Below, piece by piece: positions 1-7,678 of a stretch of 33,497 bases of DNA. Origin of the DNA: an uncultured Johnsonella sp. (GTDB taxonomy: Bacteria; Bacillota; Clostridia; Lachnospirales; Lachnospiraceae). A model generated the notes under the pieces. The model searched no databases. It was not told the origin of the DNA and saw only the letters and a program-made list of their open reading frames with translations. The position numbers and the translations under genes were made by a program. Every line of letters begins with the position of its first letter. Within the stretch, counting starts at the first letter, position 1. The stretch is from the NCBI GenBank assembly GCA_900766185.1, contig CAAFUL010000108.1, positions 1-33,497 of the forward strand, read 5' to 3'.

Positions 1-150
1 GCGTCAGTCCACCGTTTTTTGGTGGACAAGCGAGTTCCGCAGTCTGTGTGAATTTGTCGAAGCTTTGAAAATGGGTTGCGGGTATGATTGAATTATACGG
101 AGTTTTTTATAAACTAATACCCACAAACTATCATAATTGTTTATGCTGCC
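1..150 (+). repeat. Palindromic repeat element, copy 1 (right arm, cut by window start)
   Basis: This stretch matches the right arm of the complete element at 14451-14753: both share the blocks cgagttccgcagtctgtgtg, gattgaattatacggagttt and ttgtttatg. The apical hairpin here is GTCCACC (7-13) / GGTGGAC (21-27) with a T-rich loop, whereas the other two copies have GCTCGCC/GGCGAGC. The stem therefore differs in sequence but still pairs. The left arm lies outside the window. No protein is encoded. The role is unknown; a non-autonomous mobile element or a structured terminator-like element would both fit. Confidence 0.75.
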
Positions 151-356
151 AACTCTCCTAAAGACAAAATGAATAAACTAAGTTATTTTTAGTCTCATAA
201 AAAAATTATAAAAACTTAGTTGTAACTATTGACATTACATCTAAAAAGAGTTAATATAAACCCACAAGATGAAACCGACAAGGTTACATTAAAAAATAAA
301 AACTAAGTAGTCGCTAAAATCAATAGATTTAGGCTTGACGAAAGAAGGAGACTATC
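151..356 (+). promoter_or_regulatory. Upstream region of the SnoaL/Rrf2 pair with sigma-A-like promoter
   Basis: TTGACA at 229-234 and TAATAT at 252-257 are 17 bases apart, a good vegetative promoter match. TAGTT-GT-AACTA overlaps the -35 box, and AACTAAGTT near 176 is inverted as AACTTAGTT near 214. These are possible operator half-sites for the Rrf2-type regulator encoded downstream (inference). A GAAGGAG ribosome binding site lies just before the ATG at 357. Confidence 0.5.
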
Positions 357-1127
357 ATGACAAACAAAGAGAAAGCATTGGCACTTATAGGTACATTTGT
401 ATCAGGAGATACAGAAAAAGCAAAGGAACTTCTTGCAAAGGATTACATTCAACATAATCTTGCTTACGGAACGGGAGCGGATTCATTTGTTGCTGCGATA
501 GAATACCTTGCATCAGCGCCGGTTAAAACAACTGTTAATAATATTCGTGCATTTGAAGATGGTGATAAGGTATTTTTACAAACAGTATATAATTTTGCAG
601 GCTCGGGAGAGCAGGTGGCATTTGATATTTTTAGATTTGATGCGCAGGGGAAGATTGCAGAGCACTGGGATAATCTGGCGGCAAAGGCAGAACCTAATCC
701 ATCAGGACATACGCAGATAGACGGAGTTTTAGAGAAGAAAATTGTGGATAAAGAAGAAACAAGAAAAGTCGTTGCGGGATTTGTGAAAGATATTTTACAG
801 GGTGAAAATCTTGATAAACTGACTTCATACTTTGACGGGGACAAATATATTCAACATAACACATCAATTGCAGATGGACTTTCAGGACTTGGAGCGGCTC
901 TGGAGGCAATGGCAAAGCAGGGTATACAAATGATATATAATAAGACACATTTTGTGCTTGCGGATGGAGATTATGCACTTGCAGTAAGCGAAGGAACATT
1001 CGCTGCTGCTCCTACAGCCTATTATGATTTATTCCGAGTTGAAAACGGAAAAATCGCAGAGCACTGGGATGTTATGGAAACAATAGCGGACAAGGAAACT
1101 TGGAAAAACCAAAACGGAAAGTTTTAA
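357..1127 (+). CDS. Tandem SnoaL-like / NTF2-fold protein
   Basis: The 256-residue product has two copies of one SnoaL-like unit (about residues 1-125 and 130-250). Each carries a YIQHN motif near its start (YIQHNLAYG; YIQHNTSIADG) and ends in a KIAEHWD motif (GKIAEHWDNLA; GKIAEHWDVME). These motifs are typical of the family described as predicted SnoaL-like aldol-condensation enzymes; its substrates are mostly unknown. There is no signal peptide, so it is probably cytosolic. The start follows GAAGGAG with normal spacing. The neighbouring Rrf2-type regulator, 57 bases downstream on the same strand, suggests a stress- or electrophile-responsive pair, as seen for YwnA-type regulators. The fold call is confident; the reaction is not known. 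Confidence 0.82.
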   Translation: MTNKEKALALIGTFVSGDTEKAKELLAKDYIQHNLAYGTGADSFVAAIEYLASAPVKTTVNNIRAFEDGDKVFLQTVYNFAGSGEQVAFDIFRFDAQGKIAEHWDNLAAKAEPNPSGHTQIDGVLEKKIVDKEETRKVVAGFVKDILQGENLDKLTSYFDGDKYIQHNTSIADGLSGLGAALEAMAKQGIQMIYNKTHFVLADGDYALAVSEGTFAAAPTAYYDLFRVENGKIAEHWDVMETIADKETWKNQNGKF

Positions 1128-1184
1128 TGTAACTCTTGAATTTACAACAAAAGAAAGGTAGAATGATAACAGGAGGATAAAACT

Positions 1185-1631
1185 ATGCAAATATCAAGCA
1201 GATTTACGGTAGCCTTGCATATTTTCACCTGTGTAGATACCTTTGGAGATAAGTATAAAATCACAAGTGATTTTCTTGCAGAAAGTATTAATACTAATCC
1301 TGTTATCATTCGAAAAATTCTTACACAGCTTAAAAATGCAGGCTTGATTACGGTAGCAAGAGGTACAGGCGGTATAACACCTACAAGACCTTTAAGAGAG
1401 ATAACTTTTTATGATGTATATGAGGCTATAGAGCCTCTGGAAAATGGAGACCTGTTTAATTTTCATGCAAGCCCTAACCCAAACTGTCCGGTAGGTCGAA
1501 ATATTCATACCTTACTTGACGATAAGCTAAAAGCTATACAACTTGCAATGGAAAATGAAATGAAGAAATATACCGTAGATGATTTAAGAAGCGGTATCAG
1601 AGAACTTTTATCAAAGGAAACAAAGAAGTAA
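1185..1631 (+). CDS. Rrf2 family transcriptional regulator (YwnA/HypR-like)
   Basis: The 148-residue protein has the Rrf2 winged-helix layout: an N-terminal start MQISSRFTVALHIF, a helix-turn-helix around residues 25-55 (TSDFLAESINTNPVIIRKIL) and a wing motif ARGTGGI. It lacks the three-cysteine cluster used by IscR/NsrR for an iron-sulfur centre; only one cysteine is seen in this region (NPNCPVG), as in the YwnA/HypR subgroup, whose members respond to disulfide or electrophile stress. A strong AGGAGG-type site precedes the ATG. It probably regulates the upstream SnoaL gene and itself. Its stop codon is immediately followed by a foreign ferredoxin reading frame (next entry). Confidence 0.85.
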   Translation: MQISSRFTVALHIFTCVDTFGDKYKITSDFLAESINTNPVIIRKILTQLKNAGLITVARGTGGITPTRPLREITFYDVYEAIEPLENGDLFNFHASPNPNCPVGRNIHTLLDDKLKAIQLAMENEMKKYTVDDLRSGIRELLSKETKK

Positions 1632-1804
1632 GCGGGTATTTTATTAAAGATACCTGTATAGGCTGTAATAAGTGTGTAGAAGTTTGTCCGCAAAATTGTA
1701 TAATCACAGCTGCCCTACCCTATATTATTGAGCAAAAGCATTGCCTGCATTGTGGAAATTGCTTAACAGTCTGTCCGGCAGCTGCAGTGGAAAGTATCAA
1801 ATAA
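1631..1804 (+). pseudogene. C-terminal remnant of a 2x[4Fe-4S] ferredoxin-domain protein
   Basis: The frame starting at the last base of the Rrf2 stop codon encodes about 57 residues with two complete cluster motifs: CIGCNKCVEVCP and CLHCGNCLTVCP. It has a clean stop codon but no ATG, GTG or TTG start and no ribosome binding site; the same frame runs back into rrf2 only as far as a stop near 1580. Similar tails occur at the C-terminus of pyridoxamine-phosphate-oxidase-like flavoproteins, so this looks like the end of such a gene joined to the Rrf2 gene by deletion. Initiation from a rare ATC/ATT codon is possible but unlikely. Confidence 0.7.
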
Positions 1805-1889
1805 GCCATAAAAAACGAGTTTAAGAAAAAGTCCGGTAAAACTTAAAACTGCCAATATTTAATATTATGAGTGGAAAGAAGGTAGTATT

Positions 1890-2696
1890 ATGAATAAGAA
1901 CGAAGCACAGGAACAAAGGCTAAACTATCTTTTAGAAGAATTTAGGGCTGACTGCGATGAATATAAGCATATAGAAATACCCGAAAGTGAAGGTGAAAAG
2001 AAGCGCCTGCTGCGCTCGCTTATGAATATCCGTATGCCAAGGACGATGGCACCTGAAGTGATAAAAGTGCAAGACGAGTACCTGTCTTTTTGTGCCAAGG
2101 AAAAAGGAATAGTGAAGTTATCGGATATACCCTTGATTAAAGACAATTTGTCTATCTGGCAGGGTGATATTACAAGGCTTGAAGTAGATGCAATCGTCAA
2201 TGCGGCTAATTCAATGATGCTTGGGTGTTTTGTGCCTATGCACACCTGTATTGACAACCAGATCCATACCTTTGCAGGTATACAGCTTAGAGAAGAGTGT
2301 AATTGTCAGATGGAGAAGTTAAGAAAAAAGTATGGGAGAGATTATGAGCAGCCGACAGCCGTTCCTATGCTTACCGATGCCTACAATTTACCGGCAAAAA
2401 AGGTAATTCATATAGTCGGTCCGATAGTATACTCCGAGCTTACAGCAAATTTAGAAAAAGATTTGGCAGATTGCTATACCAATACCTTAGAGCTGTGCTT
2501 GGAAAATGGATTAAAAAGTGTGGCATTTTGCTGCATATCCACAGGAGTATTTCATTTCCCGAATAAAAGAGCGGCACAGATTGCAACAGAAACAGTGGAA
2601 AAATGGTCTTTGCAGCACCCCGGATCAATAGAAAGAATCATTTTCAATGTATTTAAAGATGAGGATAAGAAATATTATGAAGAGTTATTACGATAA
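1890..2696 (+). CDS. Zinc-dependent macrodomain protein-ADP-ribose hydrolase
   Basis: The 268-residue protein has a helical N-terminal extension (about 1-75) and a macrodomain (about 80-268). Visible motifs are WQGDITRLEVDAIVNAAN (ADP-ribose loop, NAAN at 104-107), GCFVPMHTCIDNQIH with the Cys113/His118/Cys120 set that binds zinc in the Staphylococcus/Streptococcus Zn-macro family, and STGVFHFP (diphosphate loop). Members of this family remove mono-ADP-ribose placed by a class M sirtuin. The partner gene overlaps its 3' end, which supports that assignment. Length and start are normal for the family; a purine-rich site precedes the ATG. The lipoyl carrier protein and lipoate ligase usually linked to this pair are not present here. 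Confidence 0.92.
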   Translation: MNKNEAQEQRLNYLLEEFRADCDEYKHIEIPESEGEKKRLLRSLMNIRMPRTMAPEVIKVQDEYLSFCAKEKGIVKLSDIPLIKDNLSIWQGDITRLEVDAIVNAANSMMLGCFVPMHTCIDNQIHTFAGIQLREECNCQMEKLRKKYGRDYEQPTAVPMLTDAYNLPAKKVIHIVGPIVYSELTANLEKDLADCYTNTLELCLENGLKSVAFCCISTGVFHFPNKRAAQIATETVEKWSLQHPGSIERIIFNVFKDEDKKYYEELLR

Positions 2697-3693
2697 AAAA
2701 GACGGTTACAGAGAAACGATCAAAGAGGGCTTAATCGGGGTAAGTAGCTTTGGCAGGAGTATGTCTAAGGGAAAGGGTGAAAAAGAAGAGCAACTTAGTA
2801 AACTTAAGAATGAAATTCAAAGTGCCGAGGCTATAGTAATAGGCGCCGGTGCAGGTTTATCAACTTCTGCCGGCTTTACCTACAGTGGGGAAAGATTTGA
2901 AAGGTATTTTTTTGATTTTGCAAAAAAGTATAAAATAAAAGATATGTACTCCGGAGGATTTTATCCCTTTCCTGATAGTGAAACAAGATGGGCGTGGTGG
3001 GCAAGACATATTTATTTTAACAGGTATGTTGAACCGCCAAAACCTGTTTATAAATACCTGCTTTGTGTTTTTAAAAACAAGAATTATTTTGTTATTACAA
3101 CAAATGTCGATCATCAATTCCAAAGGGCAGGTTTTGATAAAAAAAGATTATTCTACACTCAGGGAGACTATGGACTGTTTCAAAGTGTTGCTCCCAAAAT
3201 TCAAAAGACTTATGATAATGAAGACTGGGTTATGAGGGCAATGGAGGCACAGGGCTTTATTAAAGATGAAAATGGAATGTTTGATGTGCCTGATAATAAA
3301 GAAATATCTATGAAACTTCCCAAAAGCCTGATTCCCAAATGCCCTGACGGTAGCTTTAATGTAACAACAAACCTTCGTGCAGATTCTTCCTTTGTGGAAG
3401 ATGAAGGTTGGCATAAGGCATCGGAGTCTTATTATAATTTCCTTGAGGAAAATAAAAATAAGCATATTTTATTCTTGGAGCTTGGTGTAGGGGCAAATAC
3501 ACCGGTAATTATAAAATATCCCTTTTGGCAGATGACAAAATCAAATGAAAAGGCTGTATATGCCTGTATAAATTATGGGGCGGCATTTTGCCCGATGGAA
3601 ATAGAGGATAGGAGTATCTGTATAGATGGGGATATTGGAGAGGTATTAAATAGTATACTCAAACTTCCCGTGGCAAAAAAGGAGTTTCTGTAA
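2677..3693 (+). CDS. Class M sirtuin (SirTM), protein ADP-ribosyltransferase
   Basis: I prefer the ATG at 2677 (338 residues) over the one at 2647, because GAGG at 2661-2664 precedes it; it overlaps the macrodomain gene by 20 bases. Sirtuin motifs are GAGAGLSTSAG (56-66) and TTNVDHQF (141-148). Where deacetylating sirtuins have a His-Gly pair, this protein has QGDYG (162-166), the change characteristic of SirTM enzymes, which use NAD to ADP-ribosylate proteins rather than deacetylate them. In studied operons the target is a lipoyl-modified GcvH-like protein. None is encoded nearby, so the target here is unknown. The two genes are expected to be co-transcribed and translationally coupled. Confidence 0.9.
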   Translation: MKSYYDKKDGYRETIKEGLIGVSSFGRSMSKGKGEKEEQLSKLKNEIQSAEAIVIGAGAGLSTSAGFTYSGERFERYFFDFAKKYKIKDMYSGGFYPFPDSETRWAWWARHIYFNRYVEPPKPVYKYLLCVFKNKNYFVITTNVDHQFQRAGFDKKRLFYTQGDYGLFQSVAPKIQKTYDNEDWVMRAMEAQGFIKDENGMFDVPDNKEISMKLPKSLIPKCPDGSFNVTTNLRADSSFVEDEGWHKASESYYNFLEENKNKHILFLELGVGANTPVIIKYPFWQMTKSNEKAVYACINYGAAFCPMEIEDRSICIDGDIGEVLNSILKLPVAKKEFL

Positions 3694-3825
3694 TGATTTG
3701 ATATAATAATGGAATGCCTTTATTGCTTGTGATATAATAATGATAAAGTTTTTAAGATAAGGTATCTATTGTTAAATAAGTTGCATTAGATTAAAAAAAT
3801 TATCAATTATTATAAAGGGGGAAGT

Positions 3826-5229
3826 ATGGTAAGAGGTTGGAAAGATAAGCTTGAAAAATATGTAGACCTGAATGAGAATATTTTTGTGGATATGAAAATC
3901 AGGGGCAATGCAGAATATGATTTTTGCTGCTTTGGAGTAGATTCGGAAGGTAAACTTTCCGATGACAGGTATATGGTCTTTTATAATCAAAAAACCACTC
4001 CGCAGAAAGAGGTCAGTATAACAGAGCTGCCTGACGGGGTTAGATATACATTAAAATTATCCGCTATTCCCGACTATATCAATAAACTGGTGTTTACCGT
4101 AAGTATTGATGGGACTCAGACTATGGGAGAGATGGAATGCTTTATTACAAAGGTATATCAGCAGGAGGCTCAAAGTCTGGAACTTAGCCTTACAGGAGGG
4201 GATTTTGCAAAGGAAAAGGCGGTTATTGCCATAGAAATCTATAGAAAAGATGTTTGGCGTATAGGCTGTGTGGCAGGAGGATTTGACGGCGGACTGTCTG
4301 CACTGCTTGCACATTTTGGCGGAGAGGAAGTGGGAGAAGGTACTGCGACCGGCTCACAGGTGGATACTGCTGCAAATATGCCTTTATCTCAAGGCACTTC
4401 TGAGAAAGTATCATCACCTCAAACAACTTCTGAGAAGCCGGCTCCATCTATAGAAACTACTGTGATGTCATCTTCACCCCAAGCGACCTTATCCGAAGCT
4501 ACTGCCCAAAAGACGGATTTATCGCCCGGTGCTGTCGCTAAGGTATCCTTAGAGAAAAAGTTGGAGAAGGCACCGAAGCTTGTAAGCCTGGCAAAGCCCT
4601 TGGGAGTGGAATTAAAGAAGAGAAATCTTGAAACATTGGTAGCCAGAGTGGGACTGGTAATGGATATATCCGGATCTATGACAGCCCGTTTTAAAAACGG
4701 TACGGTACAGGAGATCGTTAATAAAACACTTCCTTTGGCAGTGCAGTTTGATGATGACGGAGAGCTTGACTGCTGGTACTACGGAACTACAGCCAGACGC
4801 ATGGACAGTGTAAATTTAGATAATTATACCAAAGCCGTACCGAAGGAGTGGAAACAACTGATGTTAGAGCTTGGAGGCTGTAATAATGAACCTGTGGTAC
4901 TTAGGATGGTTCTTGATACTTACCGTGATACACAACTTCCTGTCTATGTGCTTTTTATCACAGACGGAGGAGTAAGCAAAAAGAGTGAGATACAAAAAAT
5001 CATTACAGAAGCCTCTAAACTGCCTATTTTTTGGCAGTTTGTAGGCGTGGGCGGAAGCGGTTACGGCATATTGGAAAAACTTGACAGTATGAAGGGGCGC
5101 TATGTGGATAATGCGGGATTTTTTGCATTGGATGATTTTAAAAAGGTGTCCAATGAGGAGCTTTATGCCAGACTTTTGGAAGAATTCCCCAAGTGGCTTA
5201 AAGCTATAAGGAATAAGGGAATGATATAA
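3826..5229 (+). CDS. TerF-like protein: TerD domain fused to vWA domain
   Basis: The 467-residue protein has an N-terminal TerD-like domain (about 1-165; a Ca-binding beta-sandwich family of tellurite and stress clusters; ends near VWRIGCVAGGFDGGL). A low-complexity Ser/Thr/Ala/Pro linker (about 170-260) follows, then a C-terminal von Willebrand A domain (about 265-467). The metal-ion (MIDAS) motif DISGS is at 280-284 and FITDGG further on. This architecture is that of TerF. The start follows AAGGGGGAAG. It is 132 bases after the sirtuin gene, with a -10-like TATAAT in between, so it may have its own promoter. Other ter genes are absent. A stress role connected to ADP-ribosylation is inference from position only. 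Confidence 0.85.
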   Translation: MVRGWKDKLEKYVDLNENIFVDMKIRGNAEYDFCCFGVDSEGKLSDDRYMVFYNQKTTPQKEVSITELPDGVRYTLKLSAIPDYINKLVFTVSIDGTQTMGEMECFITKVYQQEAQSLELSLTGGDFAKEKAVIAIEIYRKDVWRIGCVAGGFDGGLSALLAHFGGEEVGEGTATGSQVDTAANMPLSQGTSEKVSSPQTTSEKPAPSIETTVMSSSPQATLSEATAQKTDLSPGAVAKVSLEKKLEKAPKLVSLAKPLGVELKKRNLETLVARVGLVMDISGSMTARFKNGTVQEIVNKTLPLAVQFDDDGELDCWYYGTTARRMDSVNLDNYTKAVPKEWKQLMLELGGCNNEPVVLRMVLDTYRDTQLPVYVLFITDGGVSKKSEIQKIITEASKLPIFWQFVGVGGSGYGILEKLDSMKGRYVDNAGFFALDDFKKVSNEELYARLLEEFPKWLKAIRNKGMI

Positions 5230-5355
5230 TAAAATCAACATAGATTAACTTGTATTAGCTCTGATGAGTATTGTGAGATATTTGCTGTTAAAAAATAAAA
5301 ATGCGAGTAGTATATAGTATCATTGACATTTAATTAATATCAGTAATGGTAGAGT

Positions 5356-5423
5356 AAGTTGCAACTTTCTTTATTATGCTTATGTGACAATCTATTGACA
5401 AAGTAGTAATAAGGCTGGATATA
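5356..5423 (+). promoter_or_regulatory. Promoter region of glycerate kinase gene
   Basis: TTGACA at 5395-5400 is followed 17 bases later by GATATA (5418-5423), with TATAAA overlapping two bases on. A perfect 12-base palindrome, AAGTTGCAACTT (5356-5367), lies just upstream and could be an operator. No regulator gene is adjacent. Confidence 0.45.
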
Positions 5424-5485
5424 AATGATACATTAAACCGGTAAATAATGATAAATATTTACCTTACAAATAGGAGAAAGCTACT

Positions 5486-6643
5486 ATGAAGGTAGTTATA
5501 GCGATTGATTCGCTCAAGGGAAGTCTTACTTCGCTTGAGGCAGGTAAGGCAATTGAAAAGGGTATCAGGAGGGTTTATAAGGACGCCCGGATCGTAATAC
5601 GCCCATTGGCTGACGGTGGTGAGGGTACGGTGGAGGCACTCACTCTTGGAATGAATGGAAGGTTTGAAAAAGTAAAGGTTACGGATCCTTTGGGCAGAAG
5701 CATTGAGGCAGTGTACGGGGTATTGGAGCCTTCCAAAATACAGAAAGTAAAAACTGCAATTATCGAAATGTCTTCGGCAGCAGGTATTACCTTAGTCGAA
5801 GAGAGCAAAAGAAACCCGCTTAAGACCACAAGCTATGGAGTGGGAGAAATAATAAAGGATGCAATAGCAAAGGGCTGTAGGCATTTTATTGTGGGAATAG
5901 GCGGAAGTGCTACCAATGACGGCGGAATAGGCATGCTTCAGGCACTTGGATTCGAAATCTTGGATAAAGACGGCAAGCAGGTATCATTTGGGGCTAAGGG
6001 GCTTAGTGAGATTAAGACGATAAGGGATGAATCTGTACTTAGGGAATTAAAAGACTGTACTTTTAGGATAGCCTGTGATGTTAACAATCCCCTCTGCGGC
6101 AAGCAGGGAGCAAGTGCTGTTTACGGACCTCAAAAAGGAGCGACAGCCGCTATGGTAATGCAGATGGATAGATGGCTTTGTAACTATGTGGCATTATCCA
6201 AGGAAAAGTATCCTAATGCAGATATGAACAAGGCAGGAACGGGGGCGGCAGGCGGTCTCGGTTTTGCGTTTTTGACTTATATGAATGCCGTGCTTGAGTC
6301 AGGGATTAAAATAGTATTGGAAGAAACCGGGCTTGAAACCCACATAAAAGATGCGGATATAGTAATTACAGGGGAAGGAAGACTTGATGCACAGACGGTT
6401 ATGGGCAAGGCTCCCATAGGAGTTGCCGGTATTGCTAAAAAATATGACAAAAAGGTAATTGCATTTGCAGGCTGTGTAACAGAAGATGCCATAGCCTGCA
6501 ATGAGCATGGAATAGATGCATTCTTTCCGATTTTAAGAGAAGTTGTTTTGCTTTCGGAAGCAATGAATAAAGAAAATGCCGAAAAAAATATGACAGCCGC
6601 TACGGAGCAGGTATTTCGTCTTATTAAATGCATAGGTGAGTAG
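5486..6643 (+). CDS. Glycerate 2-kinase (GarK/GlxK family)
   Basis: The 385-residue product matches the full length of the bacterial glycerate kinase type 1 family, which phosphorylates D-glycerate with ATP (usually to 2-phosphoglycerate) in glyoxylate and serine breakdown. Visible motifs: DSLKGSLTS (8-16), ADGGEGT near residue 43, GIGGSATNDGGIGMLQALG in the middle, TGAAGGLGFA and ITGEGRLDAQT toward the C-terminus. A GGAGAAAG site precedes the ATG. It is flanked by long spacers with its own promoter, so it appears monocistronic. No glyoxylate or glycerate genes accompany it. The family call is firm; a gene symbol is not given because garK and glxK cannot be told apart here. Confidence 0.93.
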   Translation: MKVVIAIDSLKGSLTSLEAGKAIEKGIRRVYKDARIVIRPLADGGEGTVEALTLGMNGRFEKVKVTDPLGRSIEAVYGVLEPSKIQKVKTAIIEMSSAAGITLVEESKRNPLKTTSYGVGEIIKDAIAKGCRHFIVGIGGSATNDGGIGMLQALGFEILDKDGKQVSFGAKGLSEIKTIRDESVLRELKDCTFRIACDVNNPLCGKQGASAVYGPQKGATAAMVMQMDRWLCNYVALSKEKYPNADMNKAGTGAAGGLGFAFLTYMNAVLESGIKIVLEETGLETHIKDADIVITGEGRLDAQTVMGKAPIGVAGIAKKYDKKVIAFAGCVTEDAIACNEHGIDAFFPILREVVLLSEAMNKENAEKNMTAATEQVFRLIKCIGE

Positions 6644-6694
6644 ATGTAAAAATTACGGCGGTTTTGGTTAAAAAGAAAGTTTATTGAAATAATG

Positions 6695-6848
6695 CTACCT
6701 TAACCCACCGGCTTTAGACGGTGGGTTAAGGTAGTATAAGAAAAAACAATAGGGCAGAGACTGCCCGAATTAACGGCTGTGGAGATAGTAGGTTGCGAGG
6801 TCAGCGAAGCAGGAAGCCCATAGGCTTTAGACTATGGGTAGTTCACAG
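6695..6848 (+). mobile_element. IS200/IS605-like end remnant (no tnpA or tnpB)
   Basis: A perfect 16-bp stem (6695-6710 / 6719-6734, loop gctttaga) is followed about 80 bases later by a second hairpin CCCATA-GGCTTTAGAC-TATGGG (6817-6838) and then tagttcac. The second motif, preceded by gaggtcagcgaagcaggaag, is the typical right end of IS200/IS605-family elements, which in TnpB-carrying copies forms the 3' part of the guide (omega/reRNA) transcript. Both hairpins share the ggctttagac loop. No transposase or TnpB reading frame is visible, so this is a scar or a non-autonomous derivative. The first hairpin may also end glycerate-kinase transcripts, although it lacks a T-tract. Confidence 0.65.
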
Positions 6849-6983
6849 CTTAACTTAAAAATAGAGTTTATGGGAATTTTGACTTATTGATTATTTTTGC
6901 TTTATTGGTTAAAATGTTTTGAGCAAGTAAGACAGCGGATTTAAAGGTCAAAGTTAAAAACTTTATTAAAAACCGGAAAAATC

Positions 6984-7120
6984 GGATATATTTTTATGGG
7001 TTATATACTGTCTTAAAGTATAAAGCTAAAAGCCTTAAAAAACTAATATATTTATATGGGTTATACCTGTCCTAAAGTATAAAGCTAAAAGCTTTAAAAA
7101 GCAGAGATATTTATATAGGC
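6984..7120 (+). repeat. Tandem 60-base repeat, about 2.3 copies
   Basis: Copy one (from about 6984) and copy two (from about 7044) share atgggttata, cttaaagtataaagc or cctaaagtataaagc, and taaaagc(c/t)ttaaaaa at a 60-base period. A third, decayed start (gatatttatataggctgcaa) follows near 7103. They precede grdX. No coding capacity is evident. They could carry repeated regulator sites or be a simple duplication. Confidence 0.7.
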
Positions 7121-7150
7121 TGCAATACCGCCTTTTAGGAAAAATGACAA

Positions 7151-7200
7151 GAAACACGGATGAAAAATACAGATAAAAAACACAGATAAAAAACAGAGGG
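7151..7200 (+). repeat. Short tandem repeat directly before grdX
   Basis: About three to four copies of a 14-16-base unit resembling acacagataaaaa (acacggatgaaaaat, acagataaaaaac, acagataaaaaac) end in cagaggga, which serves as the ribosome binding site of the next gene. Copy-number changes would alter the untranslated leader. Confidence 0.55.
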
Positions 7201-7204
7201 AAAT

Positions 7205-7591
7205 ATGTTTGAGTTAAGAAAAGCCATACTAATAACAAATAATGACAGAGTTTATGATAAGTATAAGGATAAACTTGCCTGTATTTATGCAAAAGACTAT
7301 GAAGATACCTTGATAAAAGTAAGAGATTATGTGTATGAAAAACATCAATTACTTACACATCCTCAGGCGTCAAGCCTTAAGCCCAACCAGACGCCCTATC
7401 GTTCGGTGCTTATATATCCTGCGGATGAGGATAATACCAAGGACATACTGCTCATAGAAAAGTGCATAGAAGTATTTAACAGTTGGCAGGAAATTGCCAA
7501 GACACCTTCGGATTACAAGGAGAATGTCAGAGAAGACTTTAAGACTATAGACTTATCCGTTATAGATAACATAATGGACAGAATGGTATAA
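7205..7591 (+). CDS. grdX: GrdX family protein
   Basis: The 128-residue protein resembles GrdX, a small protein of unknown biochemical role encoded with glycine, sarcosine and betaine reductase genes in Clostridia. Supporting features are an ITNN start region, the central KVRDYVYEKHQLLTHP block, and the SLKPNQTPYRSVLI block, all typical of the family. There is no signal peptide. The start follows cagaggga with short spacing. It lies 1.2 kb upstream of the component B genes on the same strand, separated by a TetR gene and a terminator, so it is not in the same basic transcript. Its last ten codons are duplicated just downstream. Confidence 0.82.
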   Translation: MFELRKAILITNNDRVYDKYKDKLACIYAKDYEDTLIKVRDYVYEKHQLLTHPQASSLKPNQTPYRSVLIYPADEDNTKDILLIEKCIEVFNSWQEIAKTPSDYKENVREDFKTIDLSVIDNIMDRMV

Positions 7592-7633
7592 AGTCATAAA
7601 AAACAATGTCATAAAGCAACGCATAATAATTAT

Positions 7634-7666
7634 GTTATAAATAATGTGATGGATAGAACGGTGTAA
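7634..7666 (+). repeat. Tandem duplicate of the grdX 3' end
   Basis: This 33-base segment would read VINNVMDRTV-stop; the true grdX end (7559-7591) reads VIDNIMDRMV-stop. The same register and stop codon are kept, so it is a local duplication of the gene tail that has since diverged. It sits just before the TetR start and may supply its weak ribosome binding site (taaagtgag). Confidence 0.7.
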
Positions 7667-7678
7667 AGTGAGATACAA

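Noticed and set aside
464..844. Minus-strand ORF opposite the SnoaL gene
   Set aside because: Shadow of a well-supported gene; no ribosome binding site and no recognisable family.
2647..2676. Longer start for the sirtuin
   Set aside because: It would overlap the macrodomain gene by 50 bases without a clear ribosome binding site; the ATG at 2677 has GAGG upstream.
6984..7200. CRISPR array
   Set aside because: The repeats are adjacent with no unique spacers and only two to four imperfect copies.
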